Shown here: positions 1-12,139 of the stretch, one piece after another | Position numbering within the stretch: position 1 is the stretch's first letter | Layout: each line of letters opens with the position of its first letter | NCBI GenBank assembly: GCA_964036275.1 | Contig: OZ038436.1 | Location: 21,975,904-22,039,903 of the forward strand | From: Litoditis marina | Taxonomy: Eukaryota; Nematoda; Chromadorea; Rhabditida; Rhabditidae | DNA: 64,000 nt | Direction of reading: 5' to 3' | Made by a program: the position numbers and the translations under genes | Notes under the pieces: model-generated | Databases searched by the model: none | What the model saw: only the letters and a program-made list of their open reading frames with translations | What the model was told of the DNA's origin: nothing

Positions 1-2944
1 TCATATAGATAGCTTATAGCACTTATTCTGAACCCGTTCAAAAGTATATATTATAAATATCAAAGAGTCATCAGAAGCTTCATTTGCCTGCTTCCATCCA
101 TTAATTGGGCATGTTGGAGACTACACTCATTTCATGCATTCAGACGTCTACTTTCTGCCTACAACAGCGTGGATGTAGAACAAGGAGCAGCCTCTCCCTC
201 CACTGACACCACTCCAACCTGAGTTCATGAGGTTTGTTTGGTTTAATAGTTGAAGTTATCCAATTTTTACTACTGTGATATTCATTTAAAATCTTATATC
301 AAACAAAGTTTTGAAAGAGATAACGGAGTTGTATGATAGGTGAAAGTTGTACTCTGAAAGTTGTTGTCTGACACCAACAAACTTACTGTTTTTGTTTTCC
401 CACGTTTGAATTATGCTGGAGTGTTTCTCTAATGAGTAAAATATAAAATCCAAAACTGTTTGTAAAAAAAAGATTTATGACAAAAGTGCTGAATGAGTAG
501 AACTTTTAGGAAAATGCCTTGCGTACACTTTAATCTTGCAGAGCCGAACGTCTTTGATTTCGGGTCGGCACGGGTATTCAGATAAGCAACAAAGAAGTTC
601 GACATCTGGAACAATATATGAAATGAACGTTTACTTCGTTGTGTTGTTCGATTTCACTAATCATACTTTCCCGATCCAACGTGATTTGACAAAAAGTCTT
701 GCACAGAAATTTACTCAAGCCTCCACCATTTTCGATACCCTCTCCCCCTCGAACAGGAAGTTCATTGGGAAACATTCTGTAATATGTGCAACTCTCTCAG
801 CAAACTTCCAGCAACGAGTTGAGAATGCTACTCGAAACCACAATGTCACTATTCACTATATCATACTAGGTATTATGTGTTCACATAGAGAAGTTCTCAC
901 GATTTTCGTTCAGGTTCACACACCACCACGCGCAACAATCGTGGCGATCAGCTTTGTGTGAAAGTACAATGTGTGATTATGATTATGTTTGAGTCAAAGC
1001 TCTATCTGAATGAACAACACAGATTGTAAATGCTGATAATTGAACTTCACACACATAGTAGCGTATTAAACCTTGCCGTTAATTCTTATAGTCGTCTCCA
1101 GGAGCAAAAGCTGATTACAAACTTTGTAATGTAGATTTGTTCCGCTCGTTCATGCACTTGAAACCTTGTACAGAATGGTGTTGTAATGACTTTGTCTCTC
1201 ACGCACGACTAACTTTGAAAAAACTAGTCTTCAGACGTCTTTTGCAACTCGGTTTTCTACGGTTCAACACAGTTCCATTTCATTTTTCATTCCATCTTGC
1301 TACTTGTCCTTCAAATGAATGAAGAAAATTATAAAGCAGAGTTCAAGAAAAAGTCAAGGAACACCTTTTCGAATGTGTTTGACGTGATCCAACAGATCGT
1401 CAATATTGGATCTTGTTCTTGAATGGCCTTATCGATGAGTTTTGTCGAACGCACTTACGTAAATTTTCTGAATAATTTATATATCACATAGCCAACGTTT
1501 CCGGCAGATTTGATTTTTATCTCGTAATTTGTTCGATCAGAATCGCCTTACTATGCGCAAAAGAATATTAAAAACTACCATATAAAACATTTGGTCACTT
1601 CACCCGTCACTTCCAGGAAGGTTTCACTCCTACTACAATATTTGTTATTCGCCACCCACAACCACGGGTCGCTTTCATAGCCGATTTTGTGTCTTTCACG
1701 TTTACTCGTGAGAAATAGTTGCAAACGAGATATACATACTGAATGAATGAATGAATATTTATTACACAGAAGTGTAACAACGGAACATGAACTAAGCTCT
1801 TTGAATAACCACAGTTGGAAGAAATGAAAAGTGGTAGACAGCGGAAAATAAACTTTACAAAGTCTGAATGCAAATGCTAGAAGAAAAGCAATAATGAATC
1901 TCAGACTGCTCAGGTGCTATGGTCAAACTAAGAAAAAGAAAACTAGCACGTATTCTACGACAGAATCACGAAAAGACAAACTGTTTAGTTCGATACCTAT
2001 CGAGTGGACTTTGATTGATGAAATGCCCATGTTAGTAGTTTGAGATGGAGGAATTGGTAGAAAAGAAGAAAGAGAAAGATGAAAAGAAAGAGAGATAAGG
2101 AGCTCGTGCGTCTGGAATAGAAAGTTCGTTTGCGCTAGAGAGTTTGAACTCCAAAAAGACTGGCCTTCGATCGCAGACATGAGAACATGTCTCCGTGGAT
2201 AGAAATCCGGTCGAGTATATTTAATCCGGCCTCCGAGCACGCTGCAGTGCACGACCAGAAACTCTCGCGATCTAATGACCAGTAAGAAATGTTCACTCTC
2301 ACGACTTTTTGAACTTGACAGCAAAATTGCACGAAAGAGATGGGAAAACAATAAAAGAATAGCAAAAAGAATTATGGTTAGTAAGGTGTGCAGACAAGTT
2401 GGGCATGATTTTTTCCACTATTGAGAGAAGAAGTCCACAAACGAAAGGAATCGAAAGCAAAACCATCCTGACGGAAATTTGGATATGATATAATCAAATA
2501 TGAAACTCATTCACACATCACATACAATAGATCACAATATACACAGCAACACACAGATATTAAATTCAAAACACCTACAAGACACCTCTTATTATCACGC
2601 AAACTCATATCAAACAGCAGCACACATTAATTCAATTCAGAGTAAACCTATTTTTCTATGGAATCAACTAGCTAAAAATTATTACAGAAATGCGACCTGA
2701 GCAGTAAATAACTAGCATCTAACTAATTAACTATGATAACTTGAACAGAAATAGCCTGTGTTGATTCAACTCCGAGAAAATGTTGACCATGGCAAACCCA
2801 AAATGTTGAAGCCCCGCCCACATTTTTGGGTTTGCCATGGTCAAATCTGAAGTTTGGGTTTGCCATGGTCAAAATGTACACATCTAATGCTCGAAACCAA
2901 GAAAACAATACTTATGATCACTCCAAACGGTTTTTAAAGCTAGC
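1..2944. other. Intergenic stretch without a recognised gene
   Basis: I see no exon with supporting splice sites or recognisable protein in this AT-rich stretch. The open frames at 536-961 (+) and 1923-2351 (-) are low-complexity and resemble no family I know. A short tgaa repeat lies at 1738-1755. Near 2785-2870 a 16-bp word occurs three times, once inverted (separate entry). Confidence 0.6.
2785..2870. repeat. Short inverted plus direct repeat of a 16-bp word
   Basis: The word gaccatggcaaaccca at 2785-2800 appears as its reverse complement at 2827-2842 and again at about 2855-2870. The first two copies could form a hairpin with a 26-nt loop. It may be a decayed inverted-repeat element; no function is visible. 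Confidence 0.75.
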
Positions 2945-3686
2945 AAAAACTATTGTTGTGAACTAGACTTTTCGAAAGGATGTATAAAAACAATAGCTAA
3001 GCAAAACTCCCGTAGATAAAATCAAACAATACAAATATGATCGTTTTTAAACTGTTTCTCTACTTATACGTCATAAGCTGTACACTTTACAAAAACTCTA
3101 ATGTTCTCCGAATGTTGAACAGCAGGTGCTGGTTGCTGGTCCCGGTGGTGTACAAACTTACCAAACTTACCAACTTACCATAAAAAGAATGGACAAAATT
3201 GGCGAAAGACAAAAGGCTAAAATTTTGTCGGCTGTGAACAGTCAAATTTCGCAGGGTTTCGGAACGTAGTACGGTTTTGAGTTGAACACAATACTTCTTA
3301 CAAATCTGAGTTCAAATGTGATCTACGCACAAATAACAAATATGTGAACACCTTGTAAAACAGACGGATGCAAATCCAAACTTAGAATTCGATACCAACA
3401 TTGATCGTTCGCCTGAGGTGCATCATGATTGTACTCAGATCGCGTTCTTTCGTCAGATCGTGTGAAAATATTTGCAAGAAAACGTAGTTCTCCCGTGTTT
3501 GTAGTTTTTTATAATTTATCATCAAAGCTCTTCAACAAACCTTCATTAATATATCACTTTCTAATACAGAAACTTTGTGCACCCGCCACGTTGAGTGTTG
3601 CTAACAACTTAGCTGTTCGAGTGTGAAGTAACGAACTTTCTTATACATAATGAGCTTTGAGAACGACAATGCGTGAAAATTAATGA
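2945..3686 (+). repeat. Direct duplication 'A', copy 1 (742 bp)
   Basis: This 742-bp stretch is repeated at 4222-4963, offset 1277, with no difference found by eye. Identity starts and stops abruptly at both ends. It holds no recognised exon. It interlocks with duplication 'B' (3705-4223 and 6761-7279) in the order A-B-A-gene-B. Either a very recent rearrangement or an assembly artefact would explain it. Confidence 0.93.
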
Positions 3687-3704
3687 GGGTATGAAACATG
3701 AAAA

Positions 3705-4223
3705 TTGTGAGGATATTCTCTAACTGGTACGTGAGTTGCGTGAAACGATTAGTTGTTGCTCGAGAGGTGCTCGCCAGCTAATGTACATTGGTACCACACC
3801 TGGGGTAATACAGCACCAGATGAAAAACGAAGTGGGGTTCGAAACTTCTTAGAGCATGATGAAAACCAGTTCGTTCAGGCATTCTGTTTCTCAGTGATGA
3901 TAGGATGCAATATTCTGATCATTGTGAAACTGTACCAAATGAAGACTTCTACCACCACTACAGCGGTAGGCCAGATTGGTACTACCGGTAGTGCCAGTGT
4001 CAGATCAAGGGTGAGCTCCAAGAAAACTGACATAAAATTTTGCTTTACGATAAATTTTTCTCTTGTTTCAAACACTTCAAATATTTTCTCCACGTTTTCC
4101 TAGTTGAAAACAAACTGTTCCTTAGATGGGCGAAATGCGATCCGCTTTTCTGAAAACTTCATTTCGAGGTAACATTTTCACACACAGACCGTCTGAGTTA
4201 TACCATCAGCAGTATAATCAAAA
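3705..4223 (+). pseudogene. Duplication 'B', copy 1: orphan copy of chemoreceptor exon 4
   Basis: This 519-bp stretch matches 6761-7279 (offset 3056) with no difference found by eye. It includes the whole of exon 4 of chemoreceptor gene A with its acceptor and donor; the orphan exon is 3879-4010. It encodes the TM5 segment and the start of the third intracellular loop. Here it lies upstream of exon 1 and has no neighbouring receptor exons, so it cannot make a receptor by normal splicing. Its right edge overlaps the left edge of A copy 2 (4222) by two A residues within an A run, which looks like a microhomology joint. Confidence 0.85.
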
Positions 4224-4963
4224 AAACTATTGTTGTGAACTAGACTTTTCGAAAGGATGTATAAAAACAATAGCTAAGCAAAACTCCCGTAGATAAAATC
4301 AAACAATACAAATATGATCGTTTTTAAACTGTTTCTCTACTTATACGTCATAAGCTGTACACTTTACAAAAACTCTAATGTTCTCCGAATGTTGAACAGC
4401 AGGTGCTGGTTGCTGGTCCCGGTGGTGTACAAACTTACCAAACTTACCAACTTACCATAAAAAGAATGGACAAAATTGGCGAAAGACAAAAGGCTAAAAT
4501 TTTGTCGGCTGTGAACAGTCAAATTTCGCAGGGTTTCGGAACGTAGTACGGTTTTGAGTTGAACACAATACTTCTTACAAATCTGAGTTCAAATGTGATC
4601 TACGCACAAATAACAAATATGTGAACACCTTGTAAAACAGACGGATGCAAATCCAAACTTAGAATTCGATACCAACATTGATCGTTCGCCTGAGGTGCAT
4701 CATGATTGTACTCAGATCGCGTTCTTTCGTCAGATCGTGTGAAAATATTTGCAAGAAAACGTAGTTCTCCCGTGTTTGTAGTTTTTTATAATTTATCATC
4801 AAAGCTCTTCAACAAACCTTCATTAATATATCACTTTCTAATACAGAAACTTTGTGCACCCGCCACGTTGAGTGTTGCTAACAACTTAGCTGTTCGAGTG
4901 TGAAGTAACGAACTTTCTTATACATAATGAGCTTTGAGAACGACAATGCGTGAAAATTAATGA
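4222..4963 (+). repeat. Direct duplication 'A', copy 2 (742 bp)
   Basis: Second copy of the stretch at 2945-3686, lying immediately 5' of chemoreceptor gene A, whose start codon is 374 bp further on. Because this copy is contiguous with gene A, it may be the ancestral position of the 5' flank, with copy 1 derived from it. That polarity is an inference. Confidence 0.93.
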
Positions 4964-5336
4964 TCGGAGTTCAATCTAGCAGAAAGAAGCAACATCACTA
5001 ATTAGTGAGCGGTCTTCATAACGAATTGCACTGTAATAGGTTCGCTACAAAAGGCAAAGAGCATCACACACAGTAAGCTTGGTCCGAACTTCCCGCTTTC
5101 CGGTCACATATTGGCACGTGAGCGGAAAATGTGAATTTAACTGTGCTACCTTTTATGCAATTACTCAAATAAATGATTTGAACTCTGTTCTCGGACTTTT
5201 CCTTAAGAGTTGAGAATTTTCATGTTTTGCTTATTCGGAAAGACTGTCCCTTTCAACGTCTGTTCTTCATATTTTGTGATGAAACTAATCACTTTCCACT
5301 AAAAACACAGCCTTTACAGAGAACAGTTCTACTGGT

Positions 5337-8114
5337 ATGGACCTACCGTACCTGACTAATTTGACAGGGTGGTTCCTTCAGTTAATGCTGCTATTAATCA
5401 ATATCTGGCTACTGTACTGCATTTATCGATCGAAAGAACTGAAAACGTCCCTGTTTTTTCAACAGCTTGCCACTCTTGTGTTCAATGATTGTTTTGTAAT
5501 GACAATCACTCTATCCCACAACATACCCAGCTACTACCTCCATCACTCCGTGTACGGTAGCGGTCAGTTTTGATGTGCAACCATTTTTCAGCACTTCTAC
5601 AGAATGACAGAAAACACTAATCAATATTCGAGGGTCTATCATTACGATTACCGTGCTTAGTACCTCCGCCTAACACCCTGCTACCGTACTGAAATTCTTG
5701 TAGTTTGATCTCAAACCGTTTTGGACTTCGCAGATCAAACTACAACTGAAACTTGATCGCACTCATTATTCCAATCATTTCAGTGCAGTTATTGATTGTC
5801 ATGTCGGTGACAGTGCAAAGTGTTCATTGGTTCTATCACCTACTTTTTCTACCAGTCTTTTCTCTCGTTCATTTTGTCGCAATGTATTTTCCATTCTTCT
5901 TTCGACGCATAAATATGAAGTTCATGTTTTATATAACATGTTTCATATATTTGGTGGCATTGGGTTTGACAGGTATGAATAGTTCTGCCCATGATGGATG
6001 AAAATAAAGAGGAAGGGAGAGCGGAAGGGCGTGGAGAGAGAAAAAAAGAGATGAAGGGAGAGAGAGGGAGAGAGAAAGAGAAAAAGAAAGAGAGAGAGAG
6101 AGAGAAAGAGGGAGAGAGAGAAAGGTATAGAGAGCTTGAGTTGTACAACGGCCCAGGGCTTCTTCCATCTCTTGACCATCTTGAAAACAGTGATCATTTA
6201 CGTTCTAGTCCCCGACTTTTCTGTATACCGCAAGCCAGATTCTATCTCCTTCCAGCCCCTCTTTTCACATCTTGTTGTGGATTTGTCTACTACGAAAACG
6301 GAAACTACTGGAGTTTTGACTACATGAAACCTTACACTTATGTGTACATGAAGTTGAACACAGGGCTACAGGTGTGCAATAACAATAACATTATGTGAAA
6401 CTTTTTCATTTAGCGGTTTTAACCCAACTCTAACAATGAAACAAACCCGTTAGCTACACAATACATTCTGGAAAACAACTATTATTCAAACTACAATTTG
6501 CGAATCTGGGTGGGCACTCTTAAAACTTATTTGGTGGCTATCTTCTCTGAGACATAGCAATATTCGAGTGATGAGAAAACGCAGTAGGGTGTACCTCCAA
6601 GTTTCTGTGCTTCTTGTGTGCTAGAGCTTGTTTGTTACGTGTGATAACGTAACTCAAGGAGGTAAACCTCTCTGTCTATCCTGAACGTCTGAACGATATT
6701 ATTGAGCATTTCCTGTTAACCACCTCATAAGATGTACCTCAGCGTTTTGCTCACTATCTTTTGTGAGGATATTCTCTAACTGGTACGTGAGTTGCGTGAA
6801 ACGATTAGTTGTTGCTCGAGAGGTGCTCGCCAGCTAATGTACATTGGTACCACACCTGGGGTAATACAGCACCAGATGAAAAACGAAGTGGGGTTCGAAA
6901 CTTCTTAGAGCATGATGAAAACCAGTTCGTTCAGGCATTCTGTTTCTCAGTGATGATAGGATGCAATATTCTGATCATTGTGAAACTGTACCAAATGAAG
7001 ACTTCTACCACCACTACAGCGGTAGGCCAGATTGGTACTACCGGTAGTGCCAGTGTCAGATCAAGGGTGAGCTCCAAGAAAACTGACATAAAATTTTGCT
7101 TTACGATAAATTTTTCTCTTGTTTCAAACACTTCAAATATTTTCTCCACGTTTTCCTAGTTGAAAACAAACTGTTCCTTAGATGGGCGAAATGCGATCCG
7201 CTTTTCTGAAAACTTCATTTCGAGGTAACATTTTCACACACAGACCGTCTGAGTTATACCATCAGCAGTATAATCAAAACTAAACCGGAGCGAAAGGTGC
7301 TGAACTTACCACTGCATTATAATACCAATAGCTCGCTCGCCAAAACCACTAAGGGAGCAAGACCGGGTTGTGTTTCTCTAAAAATAAATTTCTCGTGGAC
7401 AGACATGTTAAAACGGGAGTATTCTTCCAGAACTCCATTGTGTCCCGCGCGTCTACCGTTCAACCCCCAGCTCCGGCTCTCTCACCCCAGGCGAGGATCA
7501 GCAAAGAAGGACGCATCGCACTTCGTTTCATCGTTCTCAGTCTTTGTTGGTTCACAGGAACCCTAGCCTTCAATCTGCTCATGGGGTACACATTTTTTTC
7601 GGATCATATTTCAAAGTGTACGACTTGTATTTTTCCACCATTTACGTGTTGTTCAGCAAAGAACAAATGAATTGGTTATACATACTAGCGAAACACTGAA
7701 TTGTACAACAGACGAACCAGCGTTCTCAACGCAATTCATGCATTTTTCCACGTATAACGTTGAGCGTTGTCCGTATAAAAACAGTTTGACACTAATTGCA
7801 GAACTGGGGAAGTAAATGGATTTTTCTCCATGCTGGCCGGAAACATCTACACGGCAAAATGGATATTTTATAGGTTGGTATCCAATGACAACTTTCTTCC
7901 TAGGCTAATATTTCAAGACGATGGAAAACCCTTATTTCTTCTCTACCTTTTGGTTTTCAACCAACAATTGTAGTACATTACTGTTAGAAACAATGAAAAC
8001 ATCAATATGCTCGCAACCTCTTCTCATTTCTAATTGAATTGTACATGTTTCAGTCTGGAGAACGACAACGTGCGTCGGATCTTCATCACACCGCTACGGA
8101 ACAATTTTTCATGA
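5337..8114 (+). CDS. Seven-transmembrane chemoreceptor A, Srx-like
   Basis: Predicted nematode chemosensory GPCR of the ciliary or neuronal membrane, 316 residues. Exons: 5337-5562, 5784-5972, 6256-6371, 6935-7066, 7431-7585, 7802-7873, 8054-8114 (stop 8112-8114). All junctions are GT-AG and close in phase. Exon 1 holds TM1 and TM2 (with a NDC motif). Exon 2 holds TM3 and TM4, ending TM3 with HFVAMYFPFFFRRI, like the NRF..FP..Y.RI box of Srx receptors. Exon 3 is extracellular loop 2 (SCCGFVYYENGNYW). Exon 4 is TM5, exon 5 TM6, exon 6 TM7, and exon 7 gives a short tail starting LENDNVRR. An acceptor-like tttacag lies 5' of the ATG, as expected for trans-splicing. Exon 4 with its flanks is duplicated upstream (3705-4223). 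Srx assignment is by motif memory; another SR class is possible. Confidence 0.88.
5698..5745. repeat. Short inverted-repeat element (tgtttgtagtttgatc family)
   Basis: Perfect 14-bp arms, ttgtagtttgatct at 5698-5711 and its complement at 5732-5745, lie in intron 1 of chemoreceptor A. This is a short member of the dispersed family described in the findings. Confidence 0.85.
6002..6127 (+). repeat. Purine-rich GA microsatellite tract
   Basis: Imperfect gagag/aagag repeats fill much of intron 2 of chemoreceptor A. The long open frames here on both strands are simple-sequence artefacts. Confidence 0.9.
6761..7279 (+). repeat. Duplication 'B', copy 2 (in situ exon 4 of chemoreceptor A)
   Basis: Matches 3705-4223 with no difference found by eye. 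This copy contains functional exon 4 (6935-7066) of chemoreceptor A and parts of introns 3 and 4. It is the likely source, because the flanking exons are present only here. Confidence 0.92.
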
Positions 8115-11100
8115 TACGCAGACTATAGCGGAACGGTTTCTTTAAGACATGACCATTCAAAAAGTTGTGAAAGTATCTCTCTTTTCTGTTCTGGGCCGAA
8201 CTGTAAATTTCCGATATTGTAAGATGTACACCTGATTCTAGAACTGAAAGCACCTGAACTATGTTTTGAAAGACCAACTCTTGATTGAACAAATCGCCTG
8301 ATTTCACTGGAAAGGATGCAAAATAGTGACATAAATTTAAATAGTGAATAAGTTACGAAAACTTCTCTCAATAGTTACGGAGAATCTTGAACTCTGACTA
8401 GTTCGATATTTTCGTCTATTTTGATTCTACAAAAAGTGTGTTTGTATTGTTGGATGTCTTGTAGTAGCAGTTTAGTTAGACAGCTCTGTAATAAATAGTT
8501 TTTTTTGAAGTTCAGTCTTGGGACAGTTTTCTCGCATTCAAGCGCATTTCTTTGGGATACTCTTTCGACTTCGAAGTCTTCGAAGCTCCGAATATATTTT
8601 TTGCAGTTGGCATCGGACCGCATCTTTGATCGTGAACATATTGCGCTGCGCTGGTTGAGAACAGAAATACTTTTCAATCACACAAAATACGTGGGAAAAC
8701 GTTCCGATAACGGTATCGTGAATGTGGAAAAATACTATTTCAGATACTTTTGTTCTTTGTACTACATATTTATTTCCATACTAAAAAGACAAAAAGAAAT
8801 TCTTTTATATTCTCGCCGTTTTCACACATGATGGAATACTGAGAAATGAGTGGGTACGGCTATAAGTGGCCACACAAAAAAACAATCGGAAGTGCAAGAA
8901 GATTCGGCTGAAGAAGTGAATATGGATGGGAAAAATATTTTAAAAATACTTCACGACACGTTCTATAGCTCATCATTTCAAAATGTGATGCGGTACAGTG
9001 CACAATACTGTACGATACGTGAGAGCGGAACTCATCTTTCAAGTTCTTTCATAGAGTGTACAAGTCATATACAAGTCGGAAGTACCAGTTGGAGGACTAT
9101 ACTTCGAATTCTTACAACGAATAACATCACTATAGATTAGTCATAGTTTTTTTTGTTTCAATGAACGAGTACTTCGTGTTTTTATCAATTTTTCAGATAG
9201 GTCTTCCCACGGTAGCTAATTGGCAAAGTTTTTTTTGGTTGCAGTTTTTGCTGAGATGAAAATAGTCCTGAAGGTGGGCAGAAGGAAGGCCAAAAACTGA
9301 AAAATCAGAAACGATAACGTACTTTGATCGTGTTCAATCGTGTTCAGTAGCAAAAACAGGTCTCATTCTGTGAACTCATTTTTTCCACCTTGCAGTCTGG
9401 TCCGCGTAATTTCATGCACATACAGCATGCATAGAAAAACTACAAGGCAGCTTGTTTTTGCAGAGTGTGACTATTTTAGGAAGCGGTCTCATGCTCGGGA
9501 CCTATGGGCCCCTTCCTGAAGCTGGCCTGAACTGTTTATGTTGCCAGTATAGATGTGTCTGTAGTTTGATCTCATGGCATTTCGGTGGATTAGCGTAAAC
9601 TGGACCGCGTATCGAAATCAAACCGTCTAGCTCAACAACTGACCAGACAAAAACGAAAGTGCTGCACACAGCAGAATTTACCATCCACAGTGTGCGGTGA
9701 GCTATGGTTTTTTCAGCTTTCTGGTATTTTGGTGTCAGAATTGATTTGTCGCTTACTCATATCACATTATTATTGCGTGATTGGATATCTTCTCACGTAG
9801 GTTCACACGTTATCGTAGAACGCGTGACAACGATTGTCACCAGTTACATCATGTGAAAATGAAAAACAAATTGTTCATACTCGACTCTCATTGGTTCAAC
9901 TCAAGAACTGATTTCTTTCGGGTAAGGCATCATTATTATTATTAGTTTCAACACATGGAAATGAAATGTATGTTTTTCAGTGGTTTCCCACAAGAGCATT
10001 TTACTCGTGAATAACTTCGGGCTTTCGTAGACTTCAAATCGATAAACGCCATAGTGAAAATGAGTTTTCTTGACATTGTATCCAACGCATAGACTTATAT
10101 TATTTTAATCCTGGTTTGAAAACTCCATCAAATATTAAAAAAAATAGTTGAATGATCAATGTTACACTCCCACCTCCTCTGAACAGTGAACACTTACGAT
10201 GGTACTAGTTGGTAGAAATACAAAAAAATCAATCACACAAAGTACATGGGAAAACGTTGCCATTAGCGTTTGGTACAAAAAAACGTGAGGCTGGAAAAAT
10301 ACTATTCCTTTTTATACTTTATGAACTCCGCAATAGCTCAAACCTCAAACTGTGTACACTTCTAACGCTGAATAATTGCTCACTTTTGAGGATATTCTCT
10401 TTATTAGTCATTGAATTCATTCCGGAACGGTTCCTATGAGTATGAGCTTGAAATTCAGTTAAAATGTGAAGTATGTAATTTATGAACTGTCAATTGCAAG
10501 TTGCAATTGAACTGCAATTAAACTATGTTATTTTTATCAATCTTCTTTCTCGAATGTGGTAATGTTGTTTTAAGTATGTTGCTATCATCCCTGAGTGATG
10601 AGATGATCAAAACTGATGAGATAGTATGTCGCTCCACCCAGCGTCAACCTATACGGTGTACTTTCCCTGTCGCGCTGTGTTACCAGTTTGATACCGTTGT
10701 TTTCGGTCGAGAATCGTGAATTTTAGCGTGTGTCAAAATTGAACTACAGCGAAAATTTGGTCACTCGTTATACCATGGGTTACCCGAACAAAAACAGGTT
10801 TCCCACGTTTCATCGCACCTCGTATTATTCATAGTCCTACTCGTATTATTCATAGTCCTTAATTCCAACATGAGACACTACAGTGTACACACTCTTATAC
10901 AATCTACACTTCTTATTGAAATAAAATAATTGTTTTGAGTTGTGAAACATGTATCGAGACACGTTTTTGGTACTAGGTTGTTCCGGGTAAGGGTACGTGT
11001 CATGGTTACTAACGTGTGAAATACAATCTGCTGTTCCCAGTGTGAACGGCAAAATCTCGGAACTTGCTGAGCCCGAGAAGGATTCTTATAATGCGTGTTA

Positions 11101-11717
11101 TGGATCAAGTTGAAAGGAGAGCGGAAAACCGTGAAGCATAGGTTCGCGTTCGATCGAAACTGAATGAAGTTTTTCTGTATCAGTACCACCACATACAACC
11201 GTAAGCAATCGTGAAGTTATTGTATTGTACGCTATTTGTAAATTAGAAATTAGTTCGTGAACTATGAACTTCTGAAAAAATCAGAATCATTCTTGATCAC
11301 GGTCACACCAATTCGGAATACAGCTTTCATTAAGCAGATTCTTGAATCCAGAATTTCCCGTTGCACTTAGTACAATTGAGTACAACAAACACACACATAT
11401 GATTAAAGTTGAGCTCTGTTGAAAAAGTTTCCCACGCTCATTCATGCATTCGTGCGAAAACCTTTCCAACAATCGAGTAACTGTCCGTGCCTTCAGTTTG
11501 CTCGTCTCTTATCTGCTTGTTCTTCCTTTAAAGGTGTTGCCAAATATGTGAAATCACCCCCCATTCACACCAGTGGGGCAAAGCTGAGATATGTATATCT
11601 GTCCATTTCTTCAAGTTAACCTTGTTATTTCTCTCTACTGTCTTTACTACAAAGTAATTATTTGAACGTTCAACACGTGAGGCGTATTCGAATGATGCCC
11701 CCAAGGCCATTTAGAAG

Positions 11718-11848
11718 TTAAAGAAGGACGATTATGTGATCCAATCGCAACGCTTCAGCCATCAGTCCTTTAAACTGCAATGCATTTTTCAATTGCAGTT
11801 TAAAGGACCGTTGACACGGAATTGATCCACTTAATCGTCCTTATTTAA
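11718..11848. repeat. Hairpin MITE-like element
   Basis: Imperfect terminal inverted repeats (11718-11746 with ttaaagaaggacgatta; 11821-11848) enclose a second, near-perfect inner inverted repeat, gtcctttaaactgcaa at 11769-11784 with its complement at about 11794-11809. The whole stretch can fold into one long stem. It has no coding capacity. Confidence 0.8.
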
Positions 11849-11952
11849 AGTGTATCTTTGTTATGAATGTACTCGACATATCTATCACGTGAAATCGCGT
11901 GAAATTGCGTCACTGCGTGAGCGTTGTAGGCTTCGATCTTTTCGAACCAAGC

Positions 11953-12039
11953 TTATACGCGGTGTTTTTTGCTCTACACGCTGCGTTTGTAGTTTGATCC
12001 CGTTGCTTATATTAATTTTTTACCGACATCAAACTACAA
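11953..12039. repeat. Copy of the tgtttgtagtttgatc dispersed element
   Basis: A leader resembling ctatacggtgt is followed by the left arm gtttgtagtttgat (11985-11998) and the right arm atcaaactacaa (12028-12039). It sits just 5' of chemoreceptor B. Confidence 0.85.
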
Positions 12040-12139
12040 CAAAAGTTATTTCCTGTCCTTATCGTGAAGGTTCAACTGAACAAGTATAAAGTATCCAACT
12101 GAATCACACGTATTGCAGAGTAAATTAAAACAAACTGCC

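Larger units (their letters stand above)
8115..12139 (+). repeat. Intergenic flank of chemoreceptor A, partly duplicated beyond gene B
   Basis: There is no recognised gene. Blocks here are related to blocks after gene B: about 8710-8840 to 15445-15570; 9140-9310 (shared words cccacggtagctaatt and gaaggtgggcagaa) to 15930-16080; and 9330-9880 to 16100-17050. Part recurs inside this interval (8676-8760 to 10236-10320). So each receptor was duplicated with its 3' flank. A perfect duplication of the word actcgtattattcatagtcc lies near 10820-10860. Short-element copies occur at 9556-9640, 10649-10770 and 11953-12039. Confidence 0.75.

Noticed and set aside
536..961. 141-codon open frame on the + strand
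   Set aside because: No recognisable motif, no codon bias like the real genes here, and no splice sites linking it to other exons.
1923..2351. 142-codon open frame on the - strand
   Set aside because: Ser/Leu-rich from a purine-rich + strand; looks like chance openness.
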